Origin: Catonia carolina
Taxonomy: Eukaryota; Arthropoda; Insecta; Hemiptera; Achilidae
Assembly (NCBI GenBank): GCA_035578175.1
Contig: JAQMRL010000001.1
Coordinates: 62,395,553-62,459,552 of the forward strand
Direction of reading: 5' to 3'
Length of the DNA: 64,000 bases
Shown: positions 46,001 to 57,469 of the stretch, piece after piece
How positions within the stretch are numbered: the first letter of the stretch is position 1
Layout of the letters: each line of letters begins with the position of its first letter
Notes under the pieces: model-generated
The model's input: the letters and a program-made list of their open reading frames with translations, nothing else
Database searches by the model: none
Told to the model about the DNA's origin: nothing
Translations under genes and position numbers: made by a program

Positions 46001-47284
46001 TATATATATATAATATACATATAGCCTACCGTTTGCAAGTACGGATCTCGTGAATTAAAACGTATTTTGTTAAAAGGCAACAGGAAGACGTAGATCAATC
46101 TCCAAGCGTAAAATTTATTTGAAAAACCACTGTGATAACAAATCACTGACATCATATCCATTGGTTTATTTAATGACCACCATAAATTACTAATATTGCA
46201 CAATATGATAAAGGTTATTCATTTTGATTTTTCGTACATTAGTTCACTAAGAAGATAGAAAGTTACATGTCAATCAACGCCATAAAAAACTGTAAATTAC
46301 GATAGCGGATCAAAATAACAAACAACTTACAACTTAATAAAAAGAAAAATCCTTAACCGTCCATTAGATGCTTCTTAAAACACTTTTTTTAACATTCCTA
46401 TTTTACGTGTAGGCCTATTTTATCCTACATACGAGTATAAAATCTGGTGCCAAACTTCTAAGACACTCTCCATGAACGACTACTATAGTAACCGTCATCT
46501 TACATTTTAATTAGGTATAAATAAATAAAACACCATGTTTAAATTTTAAAACTAACTTCGTTTACAGTACGATTAAGTAAATAATTTATTGCACGCTTTC
46601 AAATGGAATTATTCATTAAAGGAATCTATTCTGGATTTTAACCAGAACTGCATAGAATAATGAATATGCATGTATTAAATCTTTACTAAAACGTTTTCTG
46701 TTAGGTTTGAAATTATGTTATTTGGGTAAAGTAAACAAGTTCTTTGGTTTACTTTAACGAGAGAATAAAATAATTAAGACAGTTGTTTGAACTTCGAAGT
46801 TCTATTAATTCTTTTTCTAATCTCATGTATGTTATATCTCACTAACACGAATAGTAGTGTATGTTTTATTTGTAATAAGTACAGTATTCCTAGTTTCGAT
46901 ATTTACAGTACAAGGATTAAACATCTCATTTTTAAAACATCTGTAAAATATATATCTCAATTGTAAAAAAGTAAATGTTTACAACAAGAAAAACATGTCC
47001 ACGAACAGTAAATTGGACAATACATCACAGCTTTAAACCAGTCATTCTCTATAAAACTGAAAAGATTTTAACAATGCAACAACTTTTGAAAAAACAAAGA
47101 AAAATTCTCAAAAAGTATGTGAACCAAATGTGATGGAATCGGGGGAAAGAAGGTTAAAAAGGTTTCGACGTCTTTGTATTAAAATACAATGATATCGAAC
47201 CAATAGAGAAATCATTACAAACACAACAAAAAGAAAAGTAATTCTTTGATCACCTAAAGAGAAAGAGCAACAGCAGGTTAAATA
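43076..47284. other. Intergenic, AT-rich; small repeats
   Basis: 44774-44870 holds two near-copies of a ~48-bp unit (catacatcaattat...tttgatgtagtaa) that is itself partly palindromic. 45990-46012 is a (TA)n run. 43780-43900 resembles part of the 23.7-24.0 kb repeat cluster. A 112-codon minus-strand frame at 43941-44279 has no recognisable family. 45500-45540 (tatataatcagcc...) looks like a TATA box with an initiator at a suitable distance, but no gene follows. Confidence 0.4.
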
Positions 47285-47575
47285 AACAAAAAATATTCAT
47301 CATTTGTAACGATAAGAACAAAATTAACTTTACCCATATACAACAGATGGAAATGGAAAAGCTAGGGTTTCCAGATAATGACTATTGCATTAAAACGGGA
47401 TTTAGAAGTAAAGCGTTTGGGATGGAAATTCCTGCAGAACCCAAATCAGAAAAGACTAAAGAAATAAAACAAGATTTCTCAGAGGAAGGATGAAAGGCGA
47501 TTTATGAAAGAATGTTGGAGTACTGCGAAGAACGGAAAAAGACAACATCTAGAAATAGAGAAAATCCTCAGTGAT
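47285..47575 (+). pseudogene. Decayed reading frame of unknown family
   Basis: One frame shows protein-like composition with few stops: HIQQMEMEKLGFPDND, FRSKAFGMEIPAEPKSEK, then after a stop AIYERMLEYCEERKK. I do not recognise it. It lies upstream of a moderately GC-richer stretch (47700-48158) that continues across the errantivirus insertion at 55479-55840, so it may be part of an older repeat. Confidence 0.35.
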
Positions 47576-48158
47576 TTTCAAAAAATCTAAATTAGACTGA
47601 ATTCAAGGAAAAACTGAATCTTCCTGAATGGAAAAAGTCAGTCAGAGAAAACATACTCAACAGCTGAGATAATGGTTTTACATTCGTTTCCTATATTGTT
47701 TCAGCACCCACTAGTTTTTTTTATTAGTTCTTCCAGTTACCCAAAAACCCTGGACGTAGCTGTGTGTTAGGACCCATAACTTCCGATGTACAGGATTAAG
47801 GATAAACAGGATGTACGTACCAAAAACTCTAACTTAGGGAACATACTGCCAGTGGGACATCAAGACTTCAGTTGTCTATCTCAAAGAGAAAAAATTACAA
47901 CCATTGCCCAGTGGGGAACGCGTGGAAGTGCCTCTCAAGAGTAACACCAAACTTGGAAAACTCCCCTGAAAGTCCATCCAGATAGGGTTCAGATATTGAG
48001 AAACGAAAACGAAGGTAATAATAATTATAGGAAATTATAAGTGAATGAAGAGACCGATAGAAACACGAGTGACTCCTCAACTCCGCCAACCGGAATGACC
48101 CGCGCAACCCCGAAAAGCCTCCAGTATAATTGCACCACTTGGTGAACGGCAGTCGCCC

Positions 48159-48471
48159 AGTTATATATGTTTATGTTTTAGTCTAGAAGTAATAAAGTAG
48201 ATATAGTTAGGGTGTTTTGACATATTATAGACTATAAATTATAATAAGCTAGCATGTTAGAAGTTAATATAGTTTTAAGATAAGAGATTTCTTGTAAACG
48301 AATGACACCCTTTTTCAACAGTTCTTACTCAAAACTCAACCAGTACGGTTCACCTTTTTTCTTAGCTTCATAACTTGTACGGTGTCATTCGTCCACTTGA
48401 CTATGTACTGCACAGGCGAAGCCTGAATAAATCTTTTTAAAAAAGACTTTCAAAGTTCACTTCATTTAACT
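48159..48471 (+). repeat. 5' LTR of Errant-1 (313 bp)
   Basis: A TATA-like tataaatt lies near 48233 and an AATAAA signal at 48426-48431. The last T overlaps the first base of the primer-binding site. Confidence 0.95.
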
Positions 48472-48488
48472 GGCGCCCGAACAGGGAC
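48471..48488 (+). promoter_or_regulatory. Primer-binding site, tRNA-Lys3 type
   Basis: TGGCGCCCGAACAGGGAC: all 18 bases agree with the primer-binding site complementary to tRNA-Lys3 known from lentiviruses. Located directly at the LTR end. Confidence 0.9.
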
Positions 48489-48865
48489 CAGCGAGTTCAA
48501 ATTTGACTAAAGAGTTTAATTTTGACAACAAGTTCAACTTTAAATTCATCAGAATATTTTCCGACTGATCGTTCAAATAACCATCGATCGTGAGAATTTC
48601 ATATGCTGTCAAGAAGAACTTAGACCACAGTCTTTTGCGCTGGTGCCGACCTTCCTTCAAAGAACTTCGAAACGTCTTCCCATCTTCTTATCATCTCAAC
48701 TCCTCGACTTCTTCTTCTTCTCGTCTCGACAATCTGGAAAAACCGAGATTCACCTCACTTCCACTAGGAATTGGACAACAAGCAAGAAGATTCTTAGCAA
48801 AATCTCCGCAGCAAACTTCAAGCCTTCCATCAAGTCACCAAATAAACGACGGTAAATATTTAAAA

Positions 48866-49888
48866 ATGAATGAAAATACTATAAATAAACCATTGCCTAG
48901 CGAATATTTAAGATTAATTCCCCAATATGACGGTTCACCTGTCGAATTAATTCACTTTATCGAAATTTGCGAGAAATTATGTAAAGAATGTTGTACTAAT
49001 ACAATCGTAGAAAGTGCACCCAATCATTGGATACTTTTTAATTCTGCTAGAAATAAACTAGGAGGTGTAGCTAAATTGGTAGCTTATAATAATAATTGCG
49101 ATAGTATTCCCTCATTAATAAAATCTCTAAGAGAAAATTTTGCTGATAATCGAACTGTTCCTCAATTAATTGCGGAACTAACTAAATTAAAATCATTCCA
49201 TAAGGAACATCCCATTTTTTTTATTAATAGATTAGAAGAAAAAAGAACTAACATAATAACAAAATATAAACTTGACGGTATAGAAGGACATGTACTGACA
49301 ATTCTTATCTCACAATTAGATAATAAGATTATTAACACGTTAATTCATGGCATACCATTACAGTTAGGTACACATTTACAAACTCTCCAAGTAACCACGC
49401 TGGATGAAGCCAGAAACAAAATTATTAACCACAGTAACTTACTATTACAACACTTAGGTTTTTCGACTGACATAACAAATCTAAATCCCAGCAATTTTAA
49501 TCACAAACCTCCACAAAAACCTTCACATACTGCTTATAATACTAATAATAATAATAATAGGAATAATAACCCTAACAATAATTACCAAAACAAAAATTAT
49601 CACAGTAGATATAATAATAATAATCAAAATTATAATAATAATCAAAATCATAGTAGAAATCATAACCAACCTTTTAATAAGGAACGATATGAAAACCAAA
49701 ACAGATCAAATAACACTGTTTCTATGCGAACTGTATCTAATCAACGCAGACAACAAGAGACGCATTTAACAGAAGCAGAGACCGAAAACGAACAATTAAA
49801 ATTAGAAATTAAAAACTTAAACGAAAAATTAGATGCGTTAACTAATCATTTTTTAATGCCAGGCCCTTCGAGAATCGAAACCACGTAG
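48866..49888 (+). CDS. gag: Errant-1 Gag
   Basis: Structural protein of the LTR element, 340 residues from the ATG at 48866. The frame is open further upstream but only without an ATG, and the family's usual start region (LRLIPQYDGSPVELIHFIE) lies just after this Met. Residues 1-200 form the helical capsid-like domain. About 215-290 is strongly Asn-rich with basic residues, and a coiled-coil-like ENEQLKLEIKNLNEKLDAL segment follows near the end. No CCHC knuckle, as in other errantiviruses. It stops at 49886-49888; pol follows in the -1 frame. Confidence 0.85.
   Translation: MNENTINKPLPSEYLRLIPQYDGSPVELIHFIEICEKLCKECCTNTIVESAPNHWILFNSARNKLGGVAKLVAYNNNCDSIPSLIKSLRENFADNRTVPQLIAELTKLKSFHKEHPIFFINRLEEKRTNIITKYKLDGIEGHVLTILISQLDNKIINTLIHGIPLQLGTHLQTLQVTTLDEARNKIINHSNLLLQHLGFSTDITNLNPSNFNHKPPQKPSHTAYNTNNNNNRNNNPNNNYQNKNYHSRYNNNNQNYNNNQNHSRNHNQPFNKERYENQNRSNNTVSMRTVSNQRRQQETHLTEAETENEQLKLEIKNLNEKLDALTNHFLMPGPSRIETT
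49849..49855 (+). promoter_or_regulatory. Programmed -1 frameshift site candidate (T TTT TTA)
   Basis: Heptamer TTTTTTA in exact register with gag codons (..CAT TTT TTA). It lies within the 11-codon window where the -1 (pol) frame is already open and gag has not yet stopped. After an 11-base spacer there is a small hairpin (stem 49867-49870 with 49876-49879). The heptamer is the same as the lentiviral gag/pol slip site. Confidence 0.75.
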
Positions 49889-52159
49889 AAATTGAATTAA
49901 GTGTTACACAAAAGAAAAATCTCCCATACTTTACTTACGCAAACAATGTATTTTTAATAGACACCGGATCTAAAATGAATTTTATTTGTAAAAAAGCGTT
50001 AACCCCCGATTTAAAAATATATGAAGAACACTTTAGTATTAAAACCCCCACTGGTACAGAAACAGGTAACGAGTACACGATATGTAATTTAAGAGATGTA
50101 TTTAATGTAAATATTAATGCTAAATTTTATAATTTTGAATTTTCTGAGAATTATGATATTTTAATAGGATACCAAACGTTACAAGATTTAAATGCTAGTG
50201 TTAATTTTGCGACCAACTGTCTCGAATATCCCACTGGTATGAAAAGATTGAACGGGTGTAATGAAGAAATTAATTTAAAAAAAGGATGGAATAGAGTTAC
50301 ATTTTTAACAAAAACCCAACCATCTAATGGAATAGGTATTATTAAAAATGAAACATTTAATATACCAGAAAGCTTAGTTAATATAAGTAATCGTAAATGT
50401 ACGATAGATGTGTATTCAGAGGAAAACAAGATCGTTAGTCCTGAACCTCTTGAAATATACGAATGCGAATTAATTGATAATATTAAGGAAACCTACGAAT
50501 TAAATAAAAATAATATTAGTAAATTAGTTAGGTTAGAACATATGAATGAGGAAGAAAAAATTAAAATAATTGATCTAATATCACAATATCCTAATGTAAT
50601 AAAGAAAGAAAACGAACCTCTTACGGCAACTAATTTATTAAAACATAAAATAAGAACAACTGATGAAAATCCCGTATATAGTAAAAACTATCGTTATCCT
50701 GCAGTTTTTAAGGAGAATATTAAAATAGAGATAGATAATTTGTTAAAATCTAAAATAACCTTCTAATTCACCATATAATGCACCGATATGGGTAGTCCCA
50801 AAAAAATTAGACGCCTCAGGTAAGCGTAAAATTAGAATGGTAATAGATTATAGAAAATTAAATGACAAAACATTAGATGATCGATTTCCCCTTCCTAATA
50901 TAGAGGATCTTTTTGGAAAAATTGGCAGAGCAACGTACTTTTCTTCACTTGACCTTGCCTCTGGATTTCACCAGATAGAAGTCGATGAAGAATCGATACC
51001 TAAAACTGCATTCTCTACTGAAGCAGGCCATTTTGAATTTTTAAGAATGCCCTTTGGATTAAAGAATGGACCACCAACTTTCCAACGCGCTATGAACATA
51101 ATTTTTGCTGATATCCCGAATACTTTAATTTACCTTGACGATATTATTGTATTTTCTGATAGTCTTACGGAACATTTAAAACACCTTGAACGAGTATTTG
51201 ATAAATTAAAAACTTTTAGATTAAAAATACAATTGGATAAAACGGAATTTTGTAAGAAAGAACTATTATTTCTCGGTCATATAATATCTAAAGAAGGAAT
51301 ATCTCCTAATCCAGAAAAAATTAAAGTAGTTAAAGAATTCCCTATGCCTAAAAATCAAAAACAAATTAAACAATTTCTCGGCCTAACAGGTTATTACAGA
51401 AAAATGATAAAAGATTATGCTAAAATAGCTCAACCAATGACAAGATTTCTTAGAAAAAATGAAACTGTAAACTTTAATAGTAAAGAATTTCAAGAAAGTT
51501 TTAATAAATTAAAAGAATTAATAATAAACGCTCCAATTTTAACATTACCAGATTTTAATAAACCATTTATTTTAACAACTGATGCATCTGACGTAGCTAT
51601 AGGATCAGTCCTATCACAATCTGTAGATGGAAAAGACCTTCCAATCTGTTATGCATCTAGAACTCTTAATAGATCAGAAAATAATTTATCTACCATAGAA
51701 AAAGAATTACTTTTAATCGTATGGTCATGTAAATATTTTAGACCCTATCTTTACGGACAAAAATTTATTATTCAAACGGATCATAAACCCCTTCAATGGC
51801 TCCATAATTTAAAAGAACCAAACGCTAAACTTATGCGATGGAAACTTCTTTTAGAAGAGTTTAATTTCACAATAAAATATATTAAAGGTAAAACAAACGT
51901 TGTAGCTGACGCTCTCTCCCGTATAACATTAGACAATGAAATACATGTTACGGAAAATAACGAAGTAAACTCGGAAGAAATTATTAATGATTTTATAGAA
52001 CAATATTGTAATAGAGACAATCCCATAGACGATGACAACTCGAGTATGATCACTATTCATTCCCAAGAAAGTTCGAATGAAAATATTCATATTATGGTTA
52101 AAGATGCAATTATGAATGTAGAGCAAAATCCTATTTCCAGAATCCTATTTCCTATTTAA
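49856..52159 (+). pseudogene. pol: Errant-1 Pol: protease, reverse transcriptase, RNase H
   Basis: The -1 frame runs from the gag overlap to 50766. The protease has FLIDTGSKMNF (catalytic DTG). A frame change at about 50757-50763, just before the RT core, puts the remainder (to 52159) in another frame. [21 protein letters not shown] (catalytic Asp), [20 protein letters not shown] (YLDD). RNase [27 protein letters not shown] and [11 protein letters not shown]. Coding ends in an inserted sequence at about 52141. All catalytic motifs are kept, but the break separates protease from RT. Confidence 0.92.
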
Positions 52160-52310
52160 ACTATAAAATTCCCCCTAAATTTCTTGAGGTTGCAATTATT
52201 CTGTTATATTGTTCCCCGAGCGACCAGGTGTTCCTTAACACGATGTCGCCATCATAGGGCTTCTTAGCCCTCTCAACCAGGATTCAGGATTCAGGATTCA
52301 GCAAAATCAA
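52141..52310. other. ~170-bp insertion between RNase H and integrase
   Basis: Non-coding sequence that splits pol. At the left border aatcctatttcc is repeated in tandem; at the right border aggattc is repeated three times (52278-52305). The border words (cagaatcct and aggattcag) are approximate inverted repeats. Origin unknown; it could be a tiny foldback element or filler DNA from repair. Confidence 0.6.
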
Positions 52311-53516
52311 ATCATAATCGAACGTGGCAATAAAAAACCCATTTTTAAAAAAGTATTTAATAAAAACCGAATTACGTTTTTCTTTAAAGACCCAGCAGAA
52401 ATAACTGAATCGTTAGATTTATTTTCTGAATACGTTACTACTAATACAACCTACGGAGTCCTATGTCATAAAACCGGTATAAATAATAAAATATATGAAG
52501 ACATGTTAAATAAATTCCAAGAAATGACAAATTCGTTCCCCAATATAAAATTAAAAATTTATGAAAAATTAAATTTAGATATAGAAGATAAAGATGAACA
52601 ACTGGAAATAATAAATAATTACCACACAACTAAAACCTATCACAGAGGTATAAATGAAAATTATCAACAAATACGTAGAAAATATTATTGGCCATCTATG
52701 CATAAAGATGTAACAAATTTTATAAACCAATGTCATTCGTGCCTACAGACTAAATATGATAGGAAACCAATTAAAACAAAATTCGAAATCACCCCTACTC
52801 CAACTAAACCATTTGAAAGATTACAAATCGATATATTTACTTATGATAAATCAAAAATCTTAACTATCATTGATTGTTTTTCTAGAAAATTAAATGCTTA
52901 TATTTTAAAAAGCCTTAACAGTACAGAAGTATTCAAAGCTTTAAAACATTACCTAGCTATTTTTCCCATACCTGACATAATACAAAGTGACAACGGCAAA
53001 GAATTTGACAATAATCTATATAAGCAATTTCTTAATATACATAATATTAAACCACACTTTACTACTCCTTGTCACCCTAATTCGAAAGGATTAATAGAAA
53101 GAGCACATTCAACTTTATTAGAAACTTTACAAGCTATAGATACGCAACAAAAAGGAATAACGATTCGAGATAAACTAGATCTTGCGCTAATTTCATATAA
53201 TAACTCGATTAAATCTAAATTTCACCTTACCCCTAACGAACTAACGTTTGGAGAACAAACAACTATAGACGATAATATTTCAAATTGTCTTATAACAGAA
53301 GAATTAGCCAACCAATATTTTGATAGACTCAAAATTTTACATAAATTAACAAAAAACAACATACAAAAAGAAAAAGAAGAGCGAACACAAAAATTAAATA
53401 AAACTAGAGAAAATAAAACGCAAATCCCAAATAAAATGTATATACAGACAAAAGGACGATACAAAACAACACCTAGATATACTCTTGTGAAAAAATTACA
53501 TTCAAAAAATGTATAA
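52311..53516 (+). pseudogene. pol: Errant-1 integrase
   Basis: A third frame of pol. The zinc-binding HHCC domain is visible near 52620-52745 (HTTKTYHRG ... QCHSC). The DDE core shows LQIDIF, QSDNGKEFD and GLIERAHS with suitable spacing (Asp, Asp, Glu). It ends with a Lys/Arg-rich C-terminal tail at 53514-53516. The domain itself looks intact; it is disconnected from RT/RNase H by the 52141-52310 insertion. Confidence 0.92.
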
Positions 53517-53603
53517 TTAAAAGGAAAATATAGCCTAAAGTAAAAATACACCCAGACAGAATAAAACGTCCCAGAAAAATTGTAAAAACTTTATCTGTTC
53601 TAG

Positions 53604-55138
53604 ATGATCCTTGTACTAGTAATACAATGGCTCATGATAGCGGAAGCCTATAGAATAGTAGACTTGACTAACTCAGCAGGAATCATACCTATCAGGATAA
53701 GTGATACTATAATGATAAAAGACTATTACACTTACATACATTACGTAAATTTAACTAGTTTTAAGATAGAAATTAACATTTTAGATTATAATATTGACTC
53801 CTTATACAATGCTGGTATTGACCATAATATAATTAAATCCATGAAAGCTAATATAAACTATAAAGGACAAATTCTCTCATTTTAAAAGTTTAAAAGAAAC
53901 AAGAAAGAAAAGAGGACTTATTAACGGTTTAGGTACAGCTTTGTCTTGGCTAACAGGTACACTTGATGCCAATGATAGAGAAAAATACGATAAAAGTATT
54001 AATTTGATCGAAAACAACGAACAACATTTACTACACGATCTAAAAAACCAATTTATAAAATTAATCAAGATTTAATAGACCAATTTAATGATAACGTTAA
54101 AATAATACAAAGAAACAATTTAAAATTACTCAATACAACACAAGACCAAAATAGTATACTAACTAGACTTCAGCAAACAACCCTAATAACTTCGACATTA
54201 ACTTTGATCGAATTTAAATTAAATGACATACTTGATAGTCTAGAAAGTTGTGAAAAGAATGTTTTACACCACGGCATAATTACTAAAAATGAACTACATA
54301 AATTAACTTCAGGTAAACAAGTAAAATTAATCTCTGACGACATAACTATACTTTGGGAATTAGGTTCAGTAAATTGCGTACTTTCAGACTCAACTATTAC
54401 ATACTTTGTTAAATTACCAAAAGCTCATGATACTTGGAAAACGTATTTACTATTGCCCTATCCAGTACTAGATAAAAACCAAGAAACGTACACAACACGT
54501 ACTAATAATTCAATTGTTGCTGTTGCAGATAAACAACTGCATGTTGTTTCATCTTGTATTACTATGTATAACAAACAATATTGTAGGCATAATAAAACTT
54601 TGTTTAATAATTGTATTTTAGAAATAATTAATAATGATAAGTTAAATAACTGTAGTAAAATACGTGTGAATGAAGATAAAGAAATGTTTAAATATATAGA
54701 ACATTGTAATTGAGTATTAACTTATAAAATTAGAAAAGTAAGAATAGGTATTAATGATAAGGAACTAGATATAAATCTACCCCAAACATCTCTCATTTAT
54801 ATTAATTCCAATGAATTGATAAAAGATGTAAAAATGCCATTTTCTTATATGGAATCGTTTCCACAAAAATTAACAAATATTCCAACGAATAGTGTTAATA
54901 CTGTAATAATATGGAACTTGAAAATTTACATTTGGCAAATTTAAAAAATGAACATATGGAATCTTTGGATTATTTAAATTTAGAAAGTAATAATTATTCT
55001 GTAATCATTATGTTATGTATTTTTATTATTATTGTTAGCTTAGCTTGTATCTATTATATGAAAAAACAGAACACCCCACAAATAACTCAGGCGATACCAC
55101 TACAAATGTCTTTGATAACGCCACCCTCACATTCATGA
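53604..55138 (+). pseudogene. env: Errant-1 envelope glycoprotein (baculovirus F-like), broken
   Basis: Envelope protein of insect errantiviruses. 53604-53660 encodes a signal-peptide-like hydrophobic N-terminus. A frame change in a T run at 53880-53883 precedes an RKKR furin-type site (53902-53913) and the GLINGLG fusion-peptide-like start of the F2/F1 family. A second frame change lies near an A run at 54041-54047. A long ectodomain frame (54204-54713) ends in an in-frame TGA, and a third frame change near 54905 leads into 54911-55138, which holds the transmembrane anchor (about 54990-55055) and a short tail. Breaks in homopolymers could be decay or base-calling errors. No functional protein can be made from this copy as read. 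Confidence 0.88.
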
Positions 55139-55154
55139 GGACATGTAATATTCT

Positions 55155-55165
55155 AGGGGAGGAGG
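55155..55165 (+). promoter_or_regulatory. Polypurine tract of Errant-1
   Basis: AGGGGAGGAGG directly upstream of the 3' LTR; the plus-strand priming site. Confidence 0.9.
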
Positions 55166-55478
55166 AGTTATATATGTTTATGTTTTAGTCTAGAAGTAAT
55201 AAAGTAGATATAGTTAGGGTGTTTTGACATATTATAGACTATAAATTATAATAAGCTAGCATGTTAGAAGTTAATATAGTTTTAAGATAAGAGATTTCTT
55301 GTAAACGAATGACACCCTTTTTCAACAGTTCTTACTCAAAACTCAACCAGTACGGTTCACCTTTTTTCTTAGCTTCATAACTTGTACGGTGTCATTCGTC
55401 CACTTGACTATGTACTGCACAGGCGAAGCCTGAATAAATCTTTTTAAAAAAGACTTTCAAAGTTCACTTCATTTAACT
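55166..55478 (+). repeat. 3' LTR of Errant-1 (313 bp)
   Basis: Same length and sequence as 48159-48471 by eye. AATAAA at 55433-55438. Followed by the duplication GCCC. Confidence 0.95.
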
Positions 55479-55482
55479 GCCC

Positions 55483-57469
55483 GAAGAGATCATCAAAGCC
55501 TCAGTAGGAATCCTACCGGCTGATGGTAACGGTAAACCGCCCCGTGACGTTCCCAGCTCCCGTAACCCACCCTATTTGAATCCCTGAAAGCACCTTAAGT
55601 ACTAAAAGGGAACGCCCCAAGAAGGCACGGAAGACCAAGCAACTATTCCTGGTTGAACTTTACGCGCAAAACAAACAATACACACACATTACACGCACAT
55701 ATCCCGAACAGTGATCTCTGGAAAGACCACCATGGTTCAACTTTCAGTAAACAGGGACGCCAGAACCTTGCTACTGCTCCCTTGAGCTACCATGATAAAT
55801 ACAAAATAAAGAAATTGGTTCAAACGATCAGTTAGAAATTCATTCATAGTATTTAGTATTAGTGTTTTCGCAAACATAATAGGCCTATGATTAAAAACAT
55901 AAAAGCTTTCATAATTTTTTAACTCTTGAATATCACAATATAAAATTTATCGAATGTTCCTAAACTAATTTTTCAGGAAAAGAAATGAAGGGAATTTCAC
56001 AGGGACCAACTATTTGTTTAATCCCGCTAACACTTACTTGCGTCTCCATTTAGTAACCTACAAAAGCTTTTGAAAAACTATCGGGTAGTACATTTCTCAG
56101 TACAATTTTTTTTAATTAAACTATTCAAAATTTATAAAAATATGTCTTTTATAAACATCCTGTACACAATAAACCAATATGCTAGCATAATATTAGCAAT
56201 ACCTACCACACTCACGTAAACTGAGGTTTTAAGTACTCTATTTCAAAGCAGAACACGGGAAACTATGAGTTCTTAGTATGTAGTATGAGTTATGTTTTTT
56301 TGCATCAAATTTTTTACACACTGTCAACATACGAAAGATGACCAGAATAATGTGTAAATGTATTTAACACGTATGAATTAAAATTCTTCCTGTTGCTATT
56401 AAGCTTCCGCAGGCCATCAGGGGACCAGCAAACTACTTGAAATGCAGAAGATCATTCCTTGCTAAAAATGTAGGTAATTTGTAAAATGTAGATAAAATGT
56501 TGGTTGTTAGGCAATCCTTGAAACGACAGAAATAATTAAATAAAATTGTAAAAACGCAATTAACTTTAACAGTAATGAAATATTTAAAAATTACTGTTTG
56601 ATTTCTATAAAGGTATGTTTATGGTTATTATTCATTTATTTTATGCATTTTTAATATGGTATTTATTTATTTTATTATAGGCTTTATAATATGTTCACAG
56701 CTCCGTGGAACCTAGCCGACCTTTACTTACACAAAGACATACACGCAGCAGCCTGCCTTACCTGCATTCTACATTCTCAGTAGTGAGTCACCTACTAGGC
56801 GCTTGACTGTAATACTACCATTTTAGTTTTTATTAATTTGAACAAAATTGTATAATAATTTTCAAAATCTATGTATTATTCCTTGAAAATTAAGTCCAAA
56901 CACGTTTCCATTGTAATAACCCTAAGCATTTCCTGTGCGATTTAATTTTATAAAAACGACAGTGTTAATAAAATATTATGTTTTGATAAGATTAAAGGAA
57001 TAAAATGTAATAATTTGTTACATGTATATAAAATAATAATAATTAATTGTTACATTAATAATAATAATAATAATTGTTAAATTTATTGATATTATTGAAC
57101 AACGGCAGTCAGAATGAAATCCAACATCGGAAATACTTAGGATTATAACAATTTTAAAATTGTGCAATTACGTCTTTATGTAAAACCTACGGTACGTCTT
57201 GTTTAACCGTTAGGGCTACCAGACAAGAAAATTTGTTGTTGATTTCCGATGTTTTTTCATTTCTGAAGAGTGGTATAACATTGGCTCAAGAAAGAAAGTA
57301 CATTGATTAATATATTTCACGAGTGGGACAAAGTTACTCCAATTACGGGTAACCTTTGGCCCACAAATATAAATATTAATAAAATATAAATTAAATAATA
57401 TAAGTAGTTAAAGTGGAGAAGAAATAAAAATCGAAATTCGTCAAAAAAAATATTTTTGTTATAAGAATT
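55483..57469. other. Right flank of Errant-1, then AT-rich intergenic
   Basis: 55483-55840 is GC-richer than the rest and continues the target sequence of the insertion. The remainder is AT-rich with ATA/AAT runs near 57040-57085. No gene is supported. Confidence 0.4.

Larger units (their letters stand above)
48159..55478 (+). mobile_element. Errantivirus-like (Gypsy with env) LTR retrotransposon, Errant-1
   Basis: A 7.3-kb element: LTRs of 313 bp (AGTTA...TTAACT termini, as in errantiviruses), primer site, gag, pol, env, polypurine tract. It is flanked by the 4-bp duplication GCCC (48155-48158 and 55479-55482). The two LTRs show no difference by eye, which implies recent insertion or gene conversion. 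Gag and the RT/RNase H segment are open, but the protease-RT junction, the RNase H-integrase junction and env are broken. It is inserted in a GC-richer host sequence that resumes at 55479. Confidence 0.95.
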
